NCBI GenBank assembly: GCA_018857735.1
Contig: JABMCL010000667.1
Location: 115,001 to 179,000, forward strand
Reading direction: 5' to 3'
Origin: Alviniconcha marisindica
Lineage: Eukaryota > Mollusca > Gastropoda > Provannidae
Length of the DNA: 64,000 nt
Part shown: piece after piece, positions 28,387 through 39,518 of the stretch
How the letters are laid out: every line of letters begins with the position of its first letter
How positions within the stretch are numbered: position 1 is the first letter of the stretch
Translations under genes and position numbers: made by a program
Notes under the pieces: generated by a model
Told to the model about the DNA's origin: nothing
The model's input: the letters and a program-made list of their open reading frames with translations, nothing else
Databases searched by the model: none

Positions 28387-29238
28387 CACTCTTAAAGTAA
28401 AAGTCCAACGTTTTTAAGTATGCAAAATGACCATCAAAATGATTGACAAATGAGTCACTAGTTTCAGATTTAATGAAATAAAAAAGAAATAAAAAATGTT
28501 TAATTGGGTTTTTAATCGATTTTATTTTCCGTAGGCTGGCCGAGACTAGTCTCGGGTTCTCCATCAGTCACGTGACTTTCCCGGTGGTGATGTCAGTCTG
28601 GGGAGTCAGTGCGCTTGCCATCTTAGATTCTTCAGTAAACTGTGTATGCATGTGGTCGACAAAAAAGTTAACTATGCCGGCCTACTGTGTTGCCACGAAC
28701 TGTAACAATTTGCAGACGACCCCAGGTATAACAGTGCACGAGCTCCCGCGCAATCGACCCGCAGTGAGGCGAAAGTGGATTAAATTTATACAATTCAAAC
28801 GAGCTGACTTTCTTGCTGCGCCGCATCATGCCCATTTGTGTAGCGAGCACTTCAATGAGTGCGATTTTGCAAACCCCATGCTAATACCGCATGGGGTTTG
28901 CTTCGAAGCTGACACGATGTTCCAGTACTCTTTCAAAATCCTGCCTGACAGGTTCAAACTGATACGGCTGTATCCTTGTGGGTCTCTCGGGCAAAGTAAC
29001 AGTTTCGTCTTCGGAGCTCGAGTTCGCCATTTTGCAGCAACTCCCCAGAGTGACGTAGCAGGCATATGGTCACGTGATTTGGGCGTCATGGCAACGCTTT
29101 CAGTACAACAGAAAATGCCTTTTTTCGTGCATTTATAACCATCAGATTACAGTTTCACCTACATCATCATTCTCAGCGAGCTTTAACGGAAATTGTGTCA
29201 AAAATCACCCCTAACCTTGGACTTGGCCTTTAAGAGTG
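28387..29238 (+). mobile_element. 852-bp DNA element with inverted termini carrying a THAP ORF
   Basis: The left terminus CACTCTTAAAG is the exact inverse of the right terminus CTTTAAGAGTG. The similarity continues inward (AAGTCCAA and GTT at matching offsets), giving about 24-25 bp termini with four mismatches. No convincing target-site duplication was found next to the ends. The only substantial frame inside is the THAP-domain ORF. This suggests a P-element-like or other THAP-type DNA transposon derivative without its transposase core. Whether it is mobile is not known. Confidence 0.65.
28674..29138 (+). CDS. THAP-domain protein, single exon, 154 aa
   Basis: N-terminal zinc finger of the C2CH THAP type: Cys-x4-Cys in CVATNC, the HELPRN proline, the RRKWIKF tryptophan, and LCSEHF with the final Cys-x2-His, at residues about 5-60. 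In the family this finger binds DNA. After it come NPMLIPHGVCFEAD and a basic C-terminal part with no coiled coil or catalytic domain visible. The ATG at 28674 was chosen because it starts MPAYCV, the usual position directly before the first Cys; the frame is open further upstream to 28572. The ORF fills the element at 28387-29238. It may be an exapted or merely decaying transposon gene. Confidence 0.65.
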   Translation: MPAYCVATNCNNLQTTPGITVHELPRNRPAVRRKWIKFIQFKRADFLAAPHHAHLCSEHFNECDFANPMLIPHGVCFEADTMFQYSFKILPDRFKLIRLYPCGSLGQSNSFVFGARVRHFAATPQSDVAGIWSRDLGVMATLSVQQKMPFFVHL

Positions 29239-30038
29239 TGTGTCATGTTGGGTCACAGAATCATTAGCGAGGTGGGGTACAGTATCGACCCGGTGTCATT
29301 TTTAGTGAGCTAGGTCACTGCAGGTCATGGGATCTGTATGTTCCCTTCTCATTTTCAGCTGCTGTCCTATGTCTGACCGAATCTGGGTTAACTGTTATTT
29401 CATCTCGCCCAACAGTGGGAATCTGTAGAAATGTAGTTTTATTGTTGTGCTTGGAATTTGAAGAACGGGGCAGTGCACAGTGGTGTTGGTATGCATGTGA
29501 TGTACATTATTATTGGCTACCATGATTGCTCAGCCCTTATGTCAACTGTAGCGTAGACCAACAATCCAACCTCGATTTTGTTCTCATGACCCGCCACGAC
29601 CTTATATAAGAGTGGTCCATACTCGTTTCGAAAAGACTTCTTGAGATTACACTGACATTAGTTTTGCTAATGACACTGGCTGATCTTGTCAGGAGCGCGT
29701 CATTGCTGATGATGAGGAAGCTGCATGCCTCCTGTGGTGTGAGCCTTTGAGGAGGCAGCAGTTTAGGATCCGTGCAGTCATTTTCAGTGATGGTAGGGAC
29801 GTTCTGCTGATGGTTCAGTTGCTGCAACTGCTTTGCCTCCAGTCTTGGGTCTAGAGTGTGTGTGGGGCAGGGGCAGCGATAATTCTCTAAGCTGACCGTT
29901 GTTTTGTGAGAGGGTGCCGTCCAGGTCTCTCCCTGATGCACTCACACCTCTGGATGCTTTTTGGGAGGATTCCAGTGTGGGCAGTGTTGGTTTACTCCTA
30001 CTGTAAGGCAGTCTTTGAAACAGACCAACATGCAGTGT
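29239..30038. other. No gene seen; contains one member of a dispersed 'GAGC-GGTCA' repeat
   Basis: A segment at about 29283-29335 (GTACAGTATCGACCCGG, TAGTGAGCTAGGTCAC) matches repeats at 30255-30310, 53285-53410 and, inverted, 30610-30660 and 53660-53705. The 134-codon - strand frame at 29941-29537 has no recognised domain. Confidence 0.45.
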
Positions 30039-30218
30039 GCAGATAGGCAGGTAACGTTATTGCAATGGACCATTCTTGATGAAATAGGTCACGGTAGGTT
30101 GGTTAGTTAGTTGGTGCTTTAAGCCTGGTCAACCTACCAGCTGACTAACTAACTAACTAACCTACCATGAGGTATTTCATTAAGAATGGTCCATTGCATT
30201 AACTACCACTGCCTATTT
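30039..30218. repeat. Foldback element (~180-bp inverted repeat)
   Basis: The left arm (GCAGATAGGCAG, TTGCAATGGACCATTCTTGA, TGAAATAGGTCACGGTAGG) is matched by the reverse complement of the right arm (GCAAATAGGCAG, AATGCAATGGACCATTCTTA, ATGAAATACCTCATGGTAGG). The loop is centred near 30125-30140 and contains TTGGTGCTTTAAGCCTGGTC, which resembles the core of the micro-elements at 18744 and 23507. Confidence 0.88.
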
Positions 30219-30860
30219 GCGTGAGTGTCATGAAATGAAAAGCAAGACTGGGTGCAGTATTTACCTGGGGTCATTCGTAATGAGCTGGATCATGGTGGGT
30301 CACGAGGTTGTAATGTAGGTGTTCTTTGCTGGTGACAGCGTGGCTGATCTATCAAAAATCAAAACAAACAAAAGAAGAAAAAAAACACCGCAACAACAGC
30401 TGCGTAAACACTCTTTGTGCTGTCATTGTTGTGTTCCACATTGCATTTCTTCCTTGAAACGTATCCAGAGAAACAGTCTTTCACAGACTGTCTTTTGTGG
30501 CTGAAAGAGTGGTGGAGGAAGATTTGATGAGATGAATGGGCACGGTTTAACTTAGAATAGAGCATTTTCTCCGGGTCAACGTTTCCGCACAGTTCAACCT
30601 CACTGTCAGTCTCATCACCATGACCTAGCTCATTAACAATGACCCCATGTCAGTTTTGTCACCTGTCTCGCCTGCAATTTTGTAACCTGATCTGACCTCC
30701 CTCATGAATATTCATACCAATGGTTTATTGTCTATCACATTCCAGCTCTGCATGACTACTGCTTATTATAGTCTGCACACATTCTGTGCCATGGAGTGGA
30801 ATTTTGTGTCCCAGAAGCGGCCAGTGTAGCGTCAACCGTTGTACCGTGTAATCCACTCGG
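30219..30860. other. Dispersed repeat members, no gene seen
   Basis: Contains a + strand member (GTAATGAGCTGGATCATGG, about 30269) and an inverted member (CATGACCTAGCTCATTAACA, about 30618) of the dispersed repeat. No supported coding sequence. Confidence 0.45.
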
Positions 30861-31125
30861 GCACATGTGTATGTCACGGCTCAGTGTATAGGATATGAAT
30901 ATAGTTTTGCTTTGAGTTTGCAATCCACTCATGCTTGTGCTTATCACGGCCCAGCGCATAGGCTATGATTGTAGTTTTGCTTTGACTTTGCAATCCGCTC
31001 ATGCATGTGTATGCCATGACTCAGCACATAGGTTATGAATGTAGTTTTGCTTTGACTTTGTAATCCACTCATGCGTGTGTAATCCACTCATGCATGTGCA
31101 TGTCACGGCTCAGTGCATAGTTATG
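30860..31125. repeat. Minisatellite, ~70 bp unit, ~4 copies
   Basis: Units contain GGCTCAGTGCATAGG, TATGAATGTAGTTTTGCTTT and GCAATCCACTCATGC. The final copy is truncated. Confidence 0.88.
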
Positions 31126-32494
31126 CATATATAGTTTTACCTTTGTTGCAATGAAATGTTTGTTGTTGTTTTCTGCAGTGAAAATGTGTAACTGACATGT
31201 ATTAAAAAACAAATTTGGTTGAACGTGCTATGTCTATGTTGATACCTGGTACATGTCCTGGTAGTTTATACTGTTTTGTGTCTGACTAATGCGGTAATAT
31301 GGCACAGGCACTTGGAAACCAGTGCTGTTACATTTGACTCCATAGTGTAGGCAACATCAGATAAAATAATAGAGTTTGCAGCCGAATGAAAGAACAGCTG
31401 ATACCAACATCTGCCTGCTGTATGCCATGTATCTCAAGCTGACACTGTTACTAACATCTGGACACAAAGCCACCACAGCCACAAGCAGATACATACCCTG
31501 CATTTCATTTTTTTGCCATTCAGCCATTAAGTGTTGTTCTGTTGTTTGACAAAGGGGCTTACCCCAAAAATTCACATGTTGGGTCTTAAATTAATAAGCG
31601 GTCTTTTGAATCTGTTAAGTGTTTGGATTTCAGACATCTGCCAGGCATTTTTAAACTGACACTGTGTGAGAAAGTGTGAAAAAAATGTGAATGTGAAGAA
31701 TTGTGTCCAGTAGAGTCTGGGCTTCACAAGACTATGAGAGTGAAACTGAAACCAAACTAGTAAGTAGAAAATTATACCAGCAACTCAGACATGCAGAGAG
31801 GTTAAAATGTTAACATGTATATCACTGAATCAATACACAAGGGAGTTAGTTAATTAGCACTCAAAAGACGTCACACAAACACATCAAAGACCTGAGTTGC
31901 CTATGGTGATTTTTACCTGGCATAAGGTACATAAAAACTCCACTGGCAGTACATCCTCAAATATCACATATCATATATTACTGACTTCGAACATTTCTGG
32001 TGTTTTCTAGTGGCTTTTTTTGAAAGATTCTTGAGGTACTGCAGGAATGTCATTTGTCTTTTTTTTCTTTCTCTCTGGTAAGCTTCAAGTGGCTATGCCA
32101 GAATATAACACTAGTCAGACACATACGTGTGCTTGTCAAAGCATGGATTATTCTGACCTATTTCATGTAACAAGGCTTTTACAAGCACATAAATATATCT
32201 GTGACAAGAGGCATTTATCAAGTGATCTTTCTGTAAAGTGATACAAAGTAAACTGAAAGCTTTTCAGACCTACAAAATACTGCTGGAAGCCTTTCAGACC
32301 TACGAGATACTGCTGGAAGCTTTTCAAACCTACTCAGTTAATATATACTGCCATGCTTTTGCTGCCTGCAGTTGCATATATGATAATAGCATTAAGTGGA
32401 CAGTCTCGGGCAAACTCCTAGTATTGGAAGATGCCTGAATGTCATGATTGGAGTGTGCATCTGGACCCCATCCCACCCCCCTTCTGTCTAATTT
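31126..32494. other. No gene seen
   Basis: AT-rich unique sequence. A minor triplicated motif, GCTTTTCAGACCTAC (about 32257-32330), is present. No coding exon is supported. Confidence 0.5.
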
Positions 32495-32537
32495 ATGTGT
32501 GAGTGTGTGTGTGTGTGTGAGTGTGTGTGTGTGTGAG

Positions 32538-32582
<45 letters not shown>
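32495..32582. repeat. TG microsatellite
   Basis: (TG)n with GA interruptions. Confidence 0.95.
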
Positions 32583-32584
<2 letters not shown>

Positions 32585-32871
32585 GCTGGTAGAAAGAAGA
32601 AATGTGGCTTTGGTCAGTGATAAGTATTTCCTGTCAAGAAACTGCTGCCAAGAACCAAGCGCATTAAAAGAATAAAACCTTCCCTCGTGAATAAGCCTCC
32701 CTGACCAAATACCACTTCACTGTTTGATATAAGACCATGCGTGCTGGAGCTTTAGGGTGATGTAAAGAGAGGGATTCTACTGTAGCAGTAAATTCACAAG
32801 AGCATTGATTCACTTGAAAGCCCTGAGTGAACAACATAAATCACTCAGCAGTCCAAATCACTCAGCAGTCC

Positions 32872-33117
32872 AAAAGTTTTGTCGCGACAAACACATAAAC
32901 AGGTCTTTTGTCATGACAAAAATATGCCTGCCACGACAACTATGCTGTCTAAACAAAATATTTTTGTCACAACAAAACTTTTGTGACATGACAAACACGT
33001 GTCACGACAAGCATACTTTTGTTGCAACAAAGGGCATGTTTTGTCGCAACGAACATGTAGACAAACACATGTTTGTTGCGACAAAAATCATACTTACGGC
33101 AGCTTCAGCCAATTATA
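32872..33117. mobile_element. Degraded copy of the palindrome-filled inverted-repeat element
   Basis: Contains many TTTTGTC and GACAAAA half-palindromes. It ends with a right terminus (GGCAGCTTCAGCCAATTATA) homologous to that of the intact element at 35411-35768. The left terminus is missing, so this copy is truncated or eroded. Confidence 0.7.
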
Positions 33118-33527
33118 CAAGCAGGTCTTTGCGAAAGTGCTCACTGGCATGAGGAATTTATGCGATACACATCTATAGTGTGTGTTTAAAAAAATAAAAT
33201 AAAACTTTTATGCAAGTGGATATCAGTTTGTGTGTTGTTGTTCTGTCTCTCTCTCTCTCTCTCTGTTTATAGAATTTGAATTAGGTCAAAATTTAGGTGC
33301 ATTTTTTTAATACATGACATTTTACAGTGTATGTGTGTGTGTTAAATTTAGTGTCACTTGTAAGTTTTATTTCTGTGAAGTTTTACATTTTTATTGTTGC
33401 TACAACTGTTATTGTTTGTTTCCTCTGTGTGTGCATGTACATGTGTGCGGGTGGGTGTGTTTAAAACAAACATTCACACCTGAATGTTCAAATCCAAAAT
33501 CTTCATGCTTCCTTGTGCATGCAGGGA
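33118..33527. other. No gene seen
   Basis: AT-rich with a short (CT)n at about 33245-33264 and TG-rich patches. Confidence 0.5.
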
Positions 33528-33650
33528 GCTTTTTTGTGCAGTCTGGTGAGCCTGTATTCAGTGAGCTTTTTTGTGCAGTCTGGTGAGCCTGTATTCAGTG
33601 AGCTTTTTTATGCAGTCTGGTGAGCCTGTATTCAGTGAGCTTTTGGCCAT
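33528..33650. repeat. 37-bp tandem repeat, three copies
   Basis: GTGCAGTCTGGTGAGCCTGT followed by ATTCAGTGAGCTTTTTT is present three times with little divergence. Confidence 0.95.
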
Positions 33651-35404
33651 GACTCAAACATGGTACATCATAATCACTGAATCCCTTTACGTAATCTACC
33701 CTGCATGACTGATTTACCAATGGTGTGTGTATGAACAGACTGCCTCCATCTATAGTCTTTTGGCCTTGTTTATGTCTGCTAGTTCATTTTATGGACAAGC
33801 CTTATGGAATAGGTGATAAAAAGACTTTAAAGTGAAAAACTTGAGAGCAGTTGCCCAGTTCATCGCTCCCACTGCAACCGTTCATTTGTGAAGTTCTTTT
33901 GGGATGTTGTTGTTGCACAGTTAGTGTCAAGGGAGTCTGGTTGCATGTACTCTATCACTCTAGGAAGCCTGTTGCTGGCATTTACTGTTGGGGATTATTG
34001 ATGGGTGCATGAAAATTCATGGAATTCTCTCTTGATGCCCGGAATATGTATTAACTCTACCATTACTAAGGACATGCCAGTGAACATGCACTTTAACACT
34101 CTGTTCCAAATACTGGGATTCAGAATTAGTGATGAGAGCATCACTGTGATTTGGTACAACTCGGTGAGATCTGCATGGTCAAGATTATTGTGTTGTACTT
34201 GCGGTTGTTTATGGTTTTTTATGTGGGATTAGTGGGGTATTTCCCCCCCTGTGTCATTCTATTTTAATAGGAGTGTTGTTATTCTTGCTTATGTGGTGTT
34301 AGGACTCGTTCATCTCTGTGAAATTAAGTAAGTTCACTTTGGAGACTTTTTTTTAAATAGATCAATGTATTTCAAATTTAAACTTTCGTGAAGTACACCA
34401 GTACTGAGCCCAGTGCTTGCTTGTATGTATTTTGGACTGACATGAGTCTGTGTGCTGTGTACTCTTTTGTTGCTGTTAAAAATGTCCTTTTGCCATTTTG
34501 AATGTGAGCTGAATGAGTGTTTGCGCTTCTGGTTGCTGTTGCATATTATTAAAGAAGACTGACCCACTCAATTTTTAATTGATCTTCACATCTTTCTTTC
34601 ACACTTACGTTTCACCGTACAGGACTTTCCAAGGTATGAAAATTAGAATCGTACCATGTCCAAAACTTCATGCGCTGTATTATTACAGATTGTTTTGTGC
34701 AATACTGCCGATCATGACCTGCTTCAAACATGTTCTTGACAATTTCGTGCTGCTTATTGCTGCCCAGGAGGAGTCATTGCCACCATGTCACTAGCCTCTC
34801 TGATAATCATTGATTTCACACTAGTGGTACGATGACAAAATTGCCCCCAAGCAAGCACTCGTCATAAGGGCTCTTATGCGCAGACCATGCCTTAGTTAGA
34901 TACCGTCTAATTGGGTAGATGCTGACTATGAAGTTGCAGTCTCAGTCAACAGCATAGTTGGTATGCACAGACCATGACTGTGCTTGCAATTTCAGGGTTA
35001 GAAAGTTTCTAGTATGCTCTGGGGAATTCCCAATAAGAGCTAGGCCTGTTTCCAGCTGCATTCTTTCTTTTTCTCTGGAGTTGGGATGTCATGCAAATGA
35101 CATCAAATACAGTTACATACATGTGGAAAATGATTCATAGGTGATTTGCAACAAAATGACGTCAAACACCTGGCACATAATCAAATCAAGGACATGGCCC
35201 AGGGAAAGGAATACTACTGCTAATAATGGATATTTCTGGCACCCCATCTCAGTTCCTGAAGGCATTCTGATCCTCTGGGGGAAGATCACAGGAGTGATTG
35301 CCCTTGACACAGTGGATTAATTGACACCAGTTAGCTTGCCACTCGTGCCCCGAATGTGCCTGTCACATAAAATCTCAGAGTTGACACAACCTGCAGAACT
35401 GGTG
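33651..35404. other. No gene seen
   Basis: Unique AT-rich intergenic sequence with no recognisable coding exon or RNA gene on either strand. Confidence 0.5.
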
Positions 35405-35410
35405 GAAGGG

Positions 35411-35768
35411 TATCATTGGTGGGAGCTGCCACATGTATAATTTTTGTCGTGACAAAACACATCTTTTGTCATGACAAAAGTATGTTTGTTGTGACAAAAG
35501 TTTTGTCGGAACAAACATAATTTTGTTACAACAAAAGTTTTGTCATGGCAAAAATATGTTATTGCGAAAAACACATGTTTGTCATGGCAGAACACATGTT
35601 TTATTGCAACAAAAGTATGCTTGTCGTGACAAAACTTTTGTCAGTTTGTCGTGACAAAAATATTTTGTCATGACAAACAGAATAATTTTGTCATAAAAGA
35701 TGTGTTTTGTCGCGACAAAACTTTTGTCATGACAAAAATGATACTTGTGGCAGCTCCTGCCAATGATA
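35411..35768. mobile_element. 358-bp inverted-repeat element filled with TTTTGTC palindromes
   Basis: The ends are inverted: left TATCATTGGTGGGAGCTGCC and the reverse complement of the right end TATCATTGGCAGGAGCTGCC, continuing to about 43 bp with five mismatches. GAAGGG directly flanks both ends (35405-35410 and 35769-35774), a likely 6-bp target-site duplication. The interior is a run of short palindromes of the type TTTTGTCATGACAAAA or TTTTGTCGCGACAAAA in varied spacing. It has no coding capacity and is a MITE-like non-autonomous element. Confidence 0.85.
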
Positions 35769-35774
35769 GAAGGG

Positions 35775-37504
35775 CACCTTGACAATCAAGTAGACAGATA
35801 CTTGAACTGTTGAGCAAGTCCATCAAGTCAAGAATTGCTAGCCTGTGAAACCTGTGTCATTTTTCCATGGTTGCAGTGATTATGATTTGAGTGAACTTGG
35901 GTAGAAACTGGTTATTGGTGTTCCTCAGCTACTGAAACTGTTTCTGCAACATTCTTCTGTAGTGATGGAAATTCTCAGCACAAAACTGTTGCATGTGATA
36001 CAGCTGTTCACGATGAAGAAACCTTTGTATGATCTCCAAATATTTATGTATGTTCAGGATTTATTACTGGTGGGGGTCTGATGGCAGAGAATTTTCCCTC
36101 ATGTAATTAATGTCTGTGGTTCCAATTCTCTTGGTTTCTGCAGAGGATGTTAACCCCTTCACTGCTTCAGCCTGTAAAATTTCTGTGCTGAAAAGTGCAC
36201 ACATACATGCCTGCAGGCAGTATATTTGATGGTCCTATAACAAATCTACTTTCAATACTGAGCATTTTTATAGAAATCCTTTTACATATGAACTTTAATA
36301 TTTTTTAATTTGGTATGTTTATGGGTCAGTTTCCGAGTGACGGCGCGGCATGCATGGTAGTGAAAAGGTTAATAGTCTTTAGTTCCTGTAGGTGTCGGTA
36401 TCTTCTGTGTGCAGTACCACTCGTACTCCAGCTTCCTTGAAAAGAAATGCTGACAGTTTGCATGGACAGAGCTATGGATACAAAATTCAGTTCTCAAATC
36501 CCTTAATAACTATTATGTGCCTATTTTATGCCACAAGTGTTGTAGCTGTATCATGTCTCTTGAATATCTCATTGTCTGATCTCATTACCTGCTTTTATAT
36601 TTGTTTGGGATGGAGGGGGAGGGGAGGTAATTCAAATATTACTGTGACATCTGTTTTTTTGTTTGTTTTTGAGTACTTCATTGTTCCTTGCAGGAAATTC
36701 AGTTCGCTTTACCTGGGTAAGGCACAGCAGCCTCAGGAGCAGCACTATTCATACCTGTCAGTGTGTGCAGTAGTTGTGCGTGTCCAGACAATGGTATGGC
36801 TGCCAGTGTTCAATATTTTTAATGTGCACACAGATGTTGATGCATGTGATTGCACCTGGGGCTGTGTGGACACTGTAAGAGAGCCTGCACTAGAAGCTGA
36901 CTGAGAGAGAAACTCCTTACTGCACTGAAGCATTAGCAAAGCCGGTAGGTTTCGTCAGCTAGGCACCATCTGCATTCTTGCTTCATAACGTCAGTGTGTC
37001 GTTTATCTCAGGGCTAAATATGGCCATACTAAATATGGCTTTATTACATTGTTGTGTTTTCCTGTGGGAAAGTATAGCTGGCATTAGTATCTGTAAACTT
37101 GATGGTTTGTCTTGTGTGCAACACAAATTTGTTTTTGCAAAATATTTGATTGCTTTGGACATTTGGGTATGTATTAACGTGCAACGAAAGAGAAAAAGAA
37201 CAGACGTTATGTGTCCCAAGTAAATGTGCTCATGCTTTTCATGTTTGCTGTAGACTGGCTTTTGTCCACCAGCAAAGCTTTAACACTCTTTCACAGTGTG
37301 TCGGAGATTTGTATCGACTCTCACAACCATTCAGCATGTAATTAGACTATTGACCTTTTATGCAATGATTAGCCATTGAAAAGAGACAATTCTGTGCAAA
37401 CATATTCCACACCTTATGTGGTAAGATGAACTGTTTCCAAATTCCACAGCCTAGAGCAACTGTTTTGTAGGAGATTAGGAGACTTTTGAGATTAACTCCG
37501 TCCT
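35775..37504. other. No gene seen; one dispersed repeat
   Basis: About 36720-36815 is similar to 24320-24415 (shared ACAATGGTATGGCTGCCAGT). Otherwise unique sequence with no supported exon. Confidence 0.5.
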
Positions 37505-37985
37505 GATAATCACTGCAGTGAACTGACCACAAGAGTCACCACAGTAAACTGACCATGACAGTCACCACAGTGAACTGACCATGACAGTCACCGCAGTGAG
37601 CTGACCATGACAGTCACCAGAGTAAACTGACCATGACAGTCACCACAGTGAGCTGTCCATGGCAGTCACCTCAGTGAGCTGACCATGATAGTCACCAGAG
37701 TAAACTGACCATGACAGTCACCATAGTGAACTGACCATGACAGTCACCACAGTAAACTGACCATGACAGTCACCACAGTGAACTGACCGTGACAGTCACC
37801 ACAGTGAACTGACCATGACAGTCACCACAGTGAACTGACCATGACAGTCACCATAGTAAACTGACCATGGCAGTCGCCACAATGAGCTGCCATGACAGTC
37901 ACCACAGTGAACTGACCATGACAGTTGCCACAGTGAAATGACCGTGACAGTCACCACAGTGAACTGACCATGACAATCCACACAA
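37505..37985 (-). repeat. 26-27 bp minisatellite, ~17 copies, same unit as the dipeptidase exon 9 donor array
   Basis: Plus-strand unit GAACTGACCATGACAGTCAC then CACAGT. On the - strand each unit reads CATGGTCAGTTC, identical to the exon 9 donor junction of the dipeptidase (exon end ATG, donor GTCAGT). The array lies about 3 kb beyond the last dipeptidase coding exon and 7 kb from the matching junction. Confidence 0.93.
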
Positions 37986-39164
37986 CTGTACCTCAGATGA
38001 TTTTGTCTTTTTGGAGGGGTGTCTGGGTCTGGGTTGAAGGGATAGGTTTTCTGTGCTGTATTTATTCAACCCACGGGGTTTTATTCATCTTTTTGCCCTG
38101 TTCTGAAGTTTTGTGTTTGTTTTGTTGTCCCGATGCTCGTTCATTTTGGTTCTGGAACTCTTGAGATGAAGATGCGAAGCTAGAAAAACAACAAATAAAG
38201 ATGGCAGTAATGCTCTTTGCATGTTGTTCAGGCTGAATGTTCAGGTCTCGGGAAGGGGTTGGTGATTGATGCACACACATAGACAGCTTCGTCAACTTCG
38301 CCCTCCTAATCTGGAACTCTTGCCATGGGACCTGCGGGCCACGCGCATGGAGGGAAGCCGGCAGCCACCGAGTTGTGTTCCTCATCCCCATGGCCCTCTG
38401 ACTTGGATGGGAATTGGGCTGAACACTAGCTGGGGGGCAACAGCCAGCACAGAGTACACAGCCTCAGCGCAATCTCAGTAATACTACCATACACCTGCAC
38501 AAACATACTCCCAAAAGGTGGGACACTTTTTCTTTTAATGTTTGGACACATTTATTGCATTAAAGCATGGAAAATACTGTGACTGGTTCAAATGCATTAC
38601 TTGCACAGTTTCCTTCAGCTGTAAAACAAAAAATCCAAAGGAGAGAAATTTATACATCTTCTCAGGAAAGCAGAAAATATATGGCAAGCATGTCTTTTCT
38701 ACAGGGTGATGAGATCATGCAAAATCAGTCTGTACAGTGTGTGTGTGTGTGTCTTGTACATAGTTATGCTTGAACCCTATTGATAAGTACATTATGTGTT
38801 AGGTTTTGTTAAATTGCGGGTAACATTCTCCATCTTCTTGTATATTATGTATGCTATGTTTGTTCAGTGCTTCGAGCCATGGGGTAGGTGCTTTACAAAT
38901 TTCAGTTATTATTATTAAAATGATCTTTTATTTGAATTGGACAATGGGTAACCATTTTTTGTAAAGAACCTGTTGGTGTCAAAATGTGGGGTGCATGTTT
39001 TTATTACTTTGAGAAATGCTTCCATTTAAAATTGTGACTTGGCAATCAACCACACATATAATGGCGTGAGCAGTTCTCCTGATAAGGCAGTGAAGGAATT
39101 CACGAATTTTAGGATTCACAAAAAGATGCACAAACAGACAAAAAATCACGAATGAACAGTTTCA
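37986..39164. other. No gene seen; GC-richer patch and LINE-tail-like end
   Basis: A GC-richer patch at about 38230-38470 has no recognised coding content. At about 38862-38915, GTGCTTTACAAATTTCAGTT followed by ATT repeats resembles a LINE 3' tail. Confidence 0.4.
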
Positions 39165-39518
39165 ATAATTGGAACATCCACAATCTTACCAAAATGATCT
39201 CATGTAAAGGAAAATGCTTGATGAGTCTAAAAATGACATTCTATGTGCTGCAGTGCTTTGCCACACAGCTCATCACATGCAAACAAAAACGAGGAATCAG
39301 TCCAAAAACAAAAAAGAAGAAGGATCAAACCTTCTCAAAGCAAGTTTTGTTCCAGCAGAAACCATCAGGCATATTATGGATGGGGAGCCTCGGCTTTCAC
39401 ACAGTGCCTGAGCTCTGTTATGTTTTAAAATGCTGTGCAGAATTTATAGGAAATTATTGTTTAAAAATCTGAAATTACTGAATGACCCAACACAAGGTAT
39501 TGTGGATGTTCCAATTAT
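39165..39518. mobile_element. Possible 354-bp element with perfect 20-bp inverted ends
   Basis: ATAATTGGAACATCCACAAT at 39165-39184 is the exact inverse of 39499-39518. The interior has A-rich Lys-rich frames but no transposase. No target-site duplication is obvious at the ends. Confidence 0.55.
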
